NCBI GenBank assembly: GCA_900769735.1
Contig: CAAGHY010000006.1
Location: 1-16,717 of the forward strand
Direction of reading: 5' to 3'
DNA from: Rikenellaceae bacterium
GTDB lineage: Bacteria; Bacteroidota; Bacteroidia; Bacteroidales; UBA932
Length of the DNA: 16,717 bases
A model generated the notes under the pieces. It made no database searches and was not told where the DNA came from. It saw only the letters and a list, made by a program, of their open reading frames with translations. Position numbers and translations under genes: made by a program. Shown piece by piece: positions 13,970-16,717 of the stretch. The number at the start of each line of letters is the position of its first letter. Position 1 is the first letter of the stretch.

Positions 13970-16717
13970 TTACTCTGCAATCTCGTAACCAAGATCAAAA
14001 CCTTTCTCAGTGGCAGGTCTTCCCTCTTTCATCCACTTAGGCATAGGTGCGCCTTTCAAATAGTGGTCAAAGAACTGGGCAAGTCTGATACTCAAGTCTT
14101 TTGAGTTTCTTCTCTCAGTAAGGTTGTGCTCTTCGTTGTTGTACTGAAGCAACCAGGCAATCTTGCCGCAACGGCGTAGTGCAGTGAAGAACTCAATACC
14201 CTGGTACCAAGGAACTGCACCGTCTTTATCATTATGCATAATAAGGACAGGAGTTTTTACGTTAGGTACAAAGAACAAAGGAGAGTTCTCATAGTACAAA
14301 TCGTATGCGCTCCAAAGGTCCTTGCCAATACGGCTCTGGCCCTGCTCATACTGAACCTGGCGGGTAATGCCGCTACCCCAGCGGATACCGCCGTAGGCAC
14401 TGGTCATATTTGATACAGGAGCACCTGAACCTGCAGCCTTGAACTTGTCAGTCTGGGTAATCATATAAGCTACCTGGTAGCCACCCCAGCTCTGGCCCTG
14501 GATTGCCATATTTTTGCCGTCAACCCAAGGATAAGTTTTCTCCAACATCTCCACACCTGGCATAATTGAGCGCATTGCACTCTGGCCAGGATGACCCTCC
14601 TCATAATAGATATCCGGTACAAATACCACATAACCGTTACTTACAAAGTAAGGGATGTTAACTGTAGAGCGGCTAGGGGCAGGGTTGCGTGGGTTGTACA
14701 AAGTCTCCGAGTTCTTCTCGTAGAAATAAAGGATTACAGGATATTTCTTGTTTGCATCAAAATCCTCAGGTTTGAACAACAGACCCTCGCAGAAAATGTC
14801 ATCTGCAGTCTGCCAGTTTACAAGCTCAACTGTACCCCAGTTGTAATCTCTCTGCTGAGGGTTGATGTCTGTAATCTGTTTCTGTGTCTTGAAGTTGTCA
14901 TATGTTACAAATGCATTGCTGCCATCCTCAAAACAGCCTCTTGTATAAACGAATGCACCTTTTTTGCCTTTGCCGGGTTTTGAGTATGTAAAGCTGCCGT
15001 AAGCGTAAGGGCCCTCAACAAGTTTTACAACAGTGCTCTTCTTTTTGGTAATGTCTTTGGTTGCAAGACCAGTCTGTTTTGTCTTGAAGTTGAAAGTGGT
15101 GAAGTACAAAGCGTCTTTGCCTGTAATCTGTGCACCGCCTCTCATCATAGGCATTGCTGAGTCTGCGTCAGGATCCTCAATGATGCTTGTAAGGGTAAGG
15201 CGGGTGTTGTTGTTGCGTCCGTAGTTGTCTGTAAGCATCTTAGGAGCTGCAACACCTTTAGGGTCAAACTGCCAGTAGTCAAATCTGTCATTGATTACAA
15301 ATGCGCTGTTGTCCTTGAACCATACAGCTTGTCCGTAAGCGCCTGGAAGGCTAGGGGTGTCGTGATCCTCATCGTGGAAAGCAACGCCAAGGGCAGATGT
15401 AAGGTCTTTAAGCTCACCTGTAGCAATTGTGAACTGGAACCACGCTTTGGCAATCTTGTCATAAACAATTACCCACTCACCGTTAGGTGAAACGCTCATT
15501 GCACCAAAGCAAGCCTTTTTCTGTACAAGTTTTCTTGAGCCGTCCTTAACATTTACAAGGTAGATGTCTGTAAAGCGGCTGTAGTCCCACTGTCCCTGGA
15601 TTCTGTAAGCTTTGTCATTGCCAATAAGTACCCAGTCTGCCATTTTCTTGTTAGGAACATTCACTGAAGGAACATCCAAATCACCAAGCTGTACAAATTT
15701 CTCGGTTAGGGATGTGTTCACGTATGCAGTGTAAGTCTGTTTAAGGTCTCTTGCTCTTCTAAGCAACTGGACAGGCTGAAGATAATCATCGTGCCAAGAC
15801 CAGATGTCAAGCTGTGGCTGCTCAAACTCAACCAAAGTGGTGTCTTTCTCAAGCGGTTTTGGAGAAGTGCCAAAGAAAAGTCTTCCACCATCCTCGCTGA
15901 AGCTCAAGTTGCCGTTCTCGCTTACAATCCAACCTTTCTGCAAACCTTCCATCTTGTTGTTTGCAGCAACGTTCAAGTTGCCGGTTGCAATGTTGTAAAG
16001 GTAAATCTGAATATCTTTCTTTGCAGCTTTTGAAGTGTCGGTATTTGCATAGAATGCCATTGTTCCAACTTTGCTGAACTCAGGAAGTTTGATTTTTGAA
16101 CCTTTAGGACCGGCAAGAACCTCTTTGCTCTCACCTGTAGCAGTTGTATAAAGCATAAGGGCAGCTTTGCCTGTGGTGTCTTTCTTCTCAGGCTCCACAA
16201 CATATGCCATAAGGTCACCCTCTTTGTTGAACTTGTATGAAGCAACATTTTTAAGGGTATCCATCTTGCCGGTGTGGATATTCATTACATACAACTCTTT
16301 TACAGGAGCCTTCTTCTCAGGTTTTTTTGCATCTTTTGGTGCAGGTTTTCCCTCTTTTGCAGCAGGCTTCTCACCTTTCGGTGCAGCTTTCTCCTTTGCA
16401 GGGGTCTGCTCAAATGCTATGTAAGTGAATAATTTGTCGGGAGTATTATGAGATTTGTAGTTTGCAAATTTCTCAACTTTGCCCGAAGCAAGGTCTATTA
16501 CTGCCAATGTATCTTTTGGCATATCATCTTTCTTGGCCTTCTTTATTTTTGCATCTCTTGTCTGGCTGAAAAGGGGTTTTATAACTGCAACAACCTTGCT
16601 GCCGTCTTCGCTCAATTTGGCACGGGTTGCCCTTGGAACCTCAATCTTCTTGCTGTTTCTGATGTTCTCTATAACCAGAGTTGCATCACCCTCTCCAGGG
16701 GTAATTGTGTAAAGTAG
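13970..16717 (-). CDS. Large S9-family serine peptidase, N-terminus outside the window
   Basis: The frame is open to the right edge of the window, so at least 915 residues are present and the true start lies beyond 16717. A TTG at 16615 is an internal leucine codon, because the 34 codons before it also read as protein (LLYTITPGEGDATLV). Counting from the edge, the catalytic triad is Ser743 in GQSWGGYQ, Asp832 in NDKDGAVPW and His864 in EEHNL, all in the C-terminal hydrolase domain. The N-terminal 650 residues should form the beta-propeller (for example LSEDGSKVVAV, SFSEDGGRLFFG, VSPNGEWVIVYD). The large size points to the long S9 forms common in Bacteroidota, probably secreted. A Lys/Ala/Pro-rich insertion sits at about residues 105-139. 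Substrate is unknown; peptide cleavage is expected. It precedes the DPP5-like gene in the same direction. Confidence 0.92.
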   Translation of the reverse strand, partial: LLYTITPGEGDATLVIENIRNSKKIEVPRATRAKLSEDGSKVVAVIKPLFSQTRDAKIKKAKKDDMPKDTLAVIDLASGKVEKFANYKSHNTPDKLFTYIAFEQTPAKEKAAPKGEKPAAKEGKPAPKDAKKPEKKAPVKELYVMNIHTGKMDTLKNVASYKFNKEGDLMAYVVEPEKKDTTGKAALMLYTTATGESKEVLAGPKGSKIKLPEFSKVGTMAFYANTDTSKAAKKDIQIYLYNIATGNLNVAANNKMEGLQKGWIVSENGNLSFSEDGGRLFFGTSPKPLEKDTTLVEFEQPQLDIWSWHDDYLQPVQLLRRARDLKQTYTAYVNTSLTEKFVQLGDLDVPSVNVPNKKMADWVLIGNDKAYRIQGQWDYSRFTDIYLVNVKDGSRKLVQKKACFGAMSVSPNGEWVIVYDKIAKAWFQFTIATGELKDLTSALGVAFHDEDHDTPSLPGAYGQAVWFKDNSAFVINDRFDYWQFDPKGVAAPKMLTDNYGRNNNTRLTLTSIIEDPDADSAMPMMRGGAQITGKDALYFTTFNFKTKQTGLATKDITKKKSTVVKLVEGPYAYGSFTYSKPGKGKKGAFVYTRGCFEDGSNAFVTYDNFKTQKQITDINPQQRDYNWGTVELVNWQTADDIFCEGLLFKPEDFDANKKYPVILYFYEKNSETLYNPRNPAPSRSTVNIPYFVSNGYVVFVPDIYYEEGHPGQSAMRSIMPGVEMLEKTYPWVDGKNMAIQGQSWGGYQVAYMITQTDKFKAAGSGAPVSNMTSAYGGIRWGSGITRQVQYEQGQSRIGKDLWSAYDLYYENSPLFFVPNVKTPVLIMHNDKDGAVPWYQGIEFFTALRRCGKIAWLLQYNNEEHNLTERRNSKDLSIRLAQFFDHYLKGAPMPKWMKEGRPATEKGFDLGYEIAE
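16301..16405 (-). repeat. Lys/Ala/Pro-rich low-complexity insertion in the S9 peptidase
   Basis: About 35 codons encode degenerate repeats of the type PAPK, EKPAAK, EGKPAPK and KKPEKKAP, made almost only of Lys, Ala, Pro, Glu and Gly. The segment interrupts the propeller region between a strand ending TYIAFEQ and one starting KELYVMNI. It keeps the frame and is probably a flexible surface loop. The DNA shows matching imperfect repeats of GCA/CTT/TTT codon blocks, so its length may vary between strains by slippage. Confidence 0.7.

Noticed and set aside
16613..16615. TTG as start codon of the large S9 peptidase
   Set aside because: The frame stays open to the window edge, and the 34 upstream codons read as normal propeller sequence, so this is an internal leucine codon.

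Overview
The window looks like chromosomal DNA of a member of the Bacteroidota, probably order Bacteroidales. This is inferred from: -7 promoter elements of the form TAnnTTTG; mostly weak or absent Shine-Dalgarno sequences; several exported proteins with short lipoprotein signals; an FklB/Mip-type FKBP; and a set of secreted peptidases of the kinds found in peptide-fermenting Bacteroidales. I cannot name a genus. I see no rRNA, tRNA, CRISPR array, transposase or phage gene.

Layout from left to right. Positions 104-2990 (+) hold a tight three-gene unit: a MalY/PatB-type PLP-dependent C-S lyase, a UmuD-like self-cleaving protease whose start lies inside the lyase gene, and a UmuC-like Y-family DNA polymerase 3 bases later. 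A well-formed promoter (2974-3002) then drives a cytoplasmic FKBP peptidyl-prolyl isomerase (3027-3611). A perfect 28-nt palindromic terminator (3643-3670) separates this from a leftward operon. In its own reading direction (right to left) that operon contains a possible 43-residue basic protein (8482-8351), a four-cysteine zinc-ribbon protein, a coiled-coil lipoprotein, an M3-family dipeptidyl carboxypeptidase lipoprotein, and a secreted purple-acid-phosphatase-like metallophosphoesterase (ending at 3695).

From the divergent region 8483-8701 a rightward unit starts: a short SSB-type OB-fold protein without an acidic tail, cysteinyl-tRNA synthetase (cysS, 9085-10584), an unknown exported 122-residue protein, and, after a 172-bp gap, a 151-residue two-helix membrane protein. 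That gap is bounded almost exactly by a perfect 15-bp inverted repeat (10972-10986 and 11125-11139) and contains a promoter-like element. It is the most interesting non-coding structure here and could be an invertible promoter segment or a small non-autonomous element.

A second strong bidirectional terminator (11637-11672) is followed by two leftward S9-family serine peptidases in tandem: a DPP5-like lipoprotein (11688-13895) and a larger S9 peptidase (13970 to beyond 16717) that is cut by the window edge and carries a Lys/Ala/Pro-rich insertion.

The exported M3 peptidase and the two S9 peptidases suggest stepwise breakdown of peptides to di- and tripeptides in the cell envelope. The MalY-type lyase could feed on sulfur amino acids released from these peptides. 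Most of the window is conventional. I found no clearly new multi-gene system; the inverted-repeat-bounded promoter region, the malY-umuD-umuC coupling and the unannotated 43-residue ORF are the points most worth checking.
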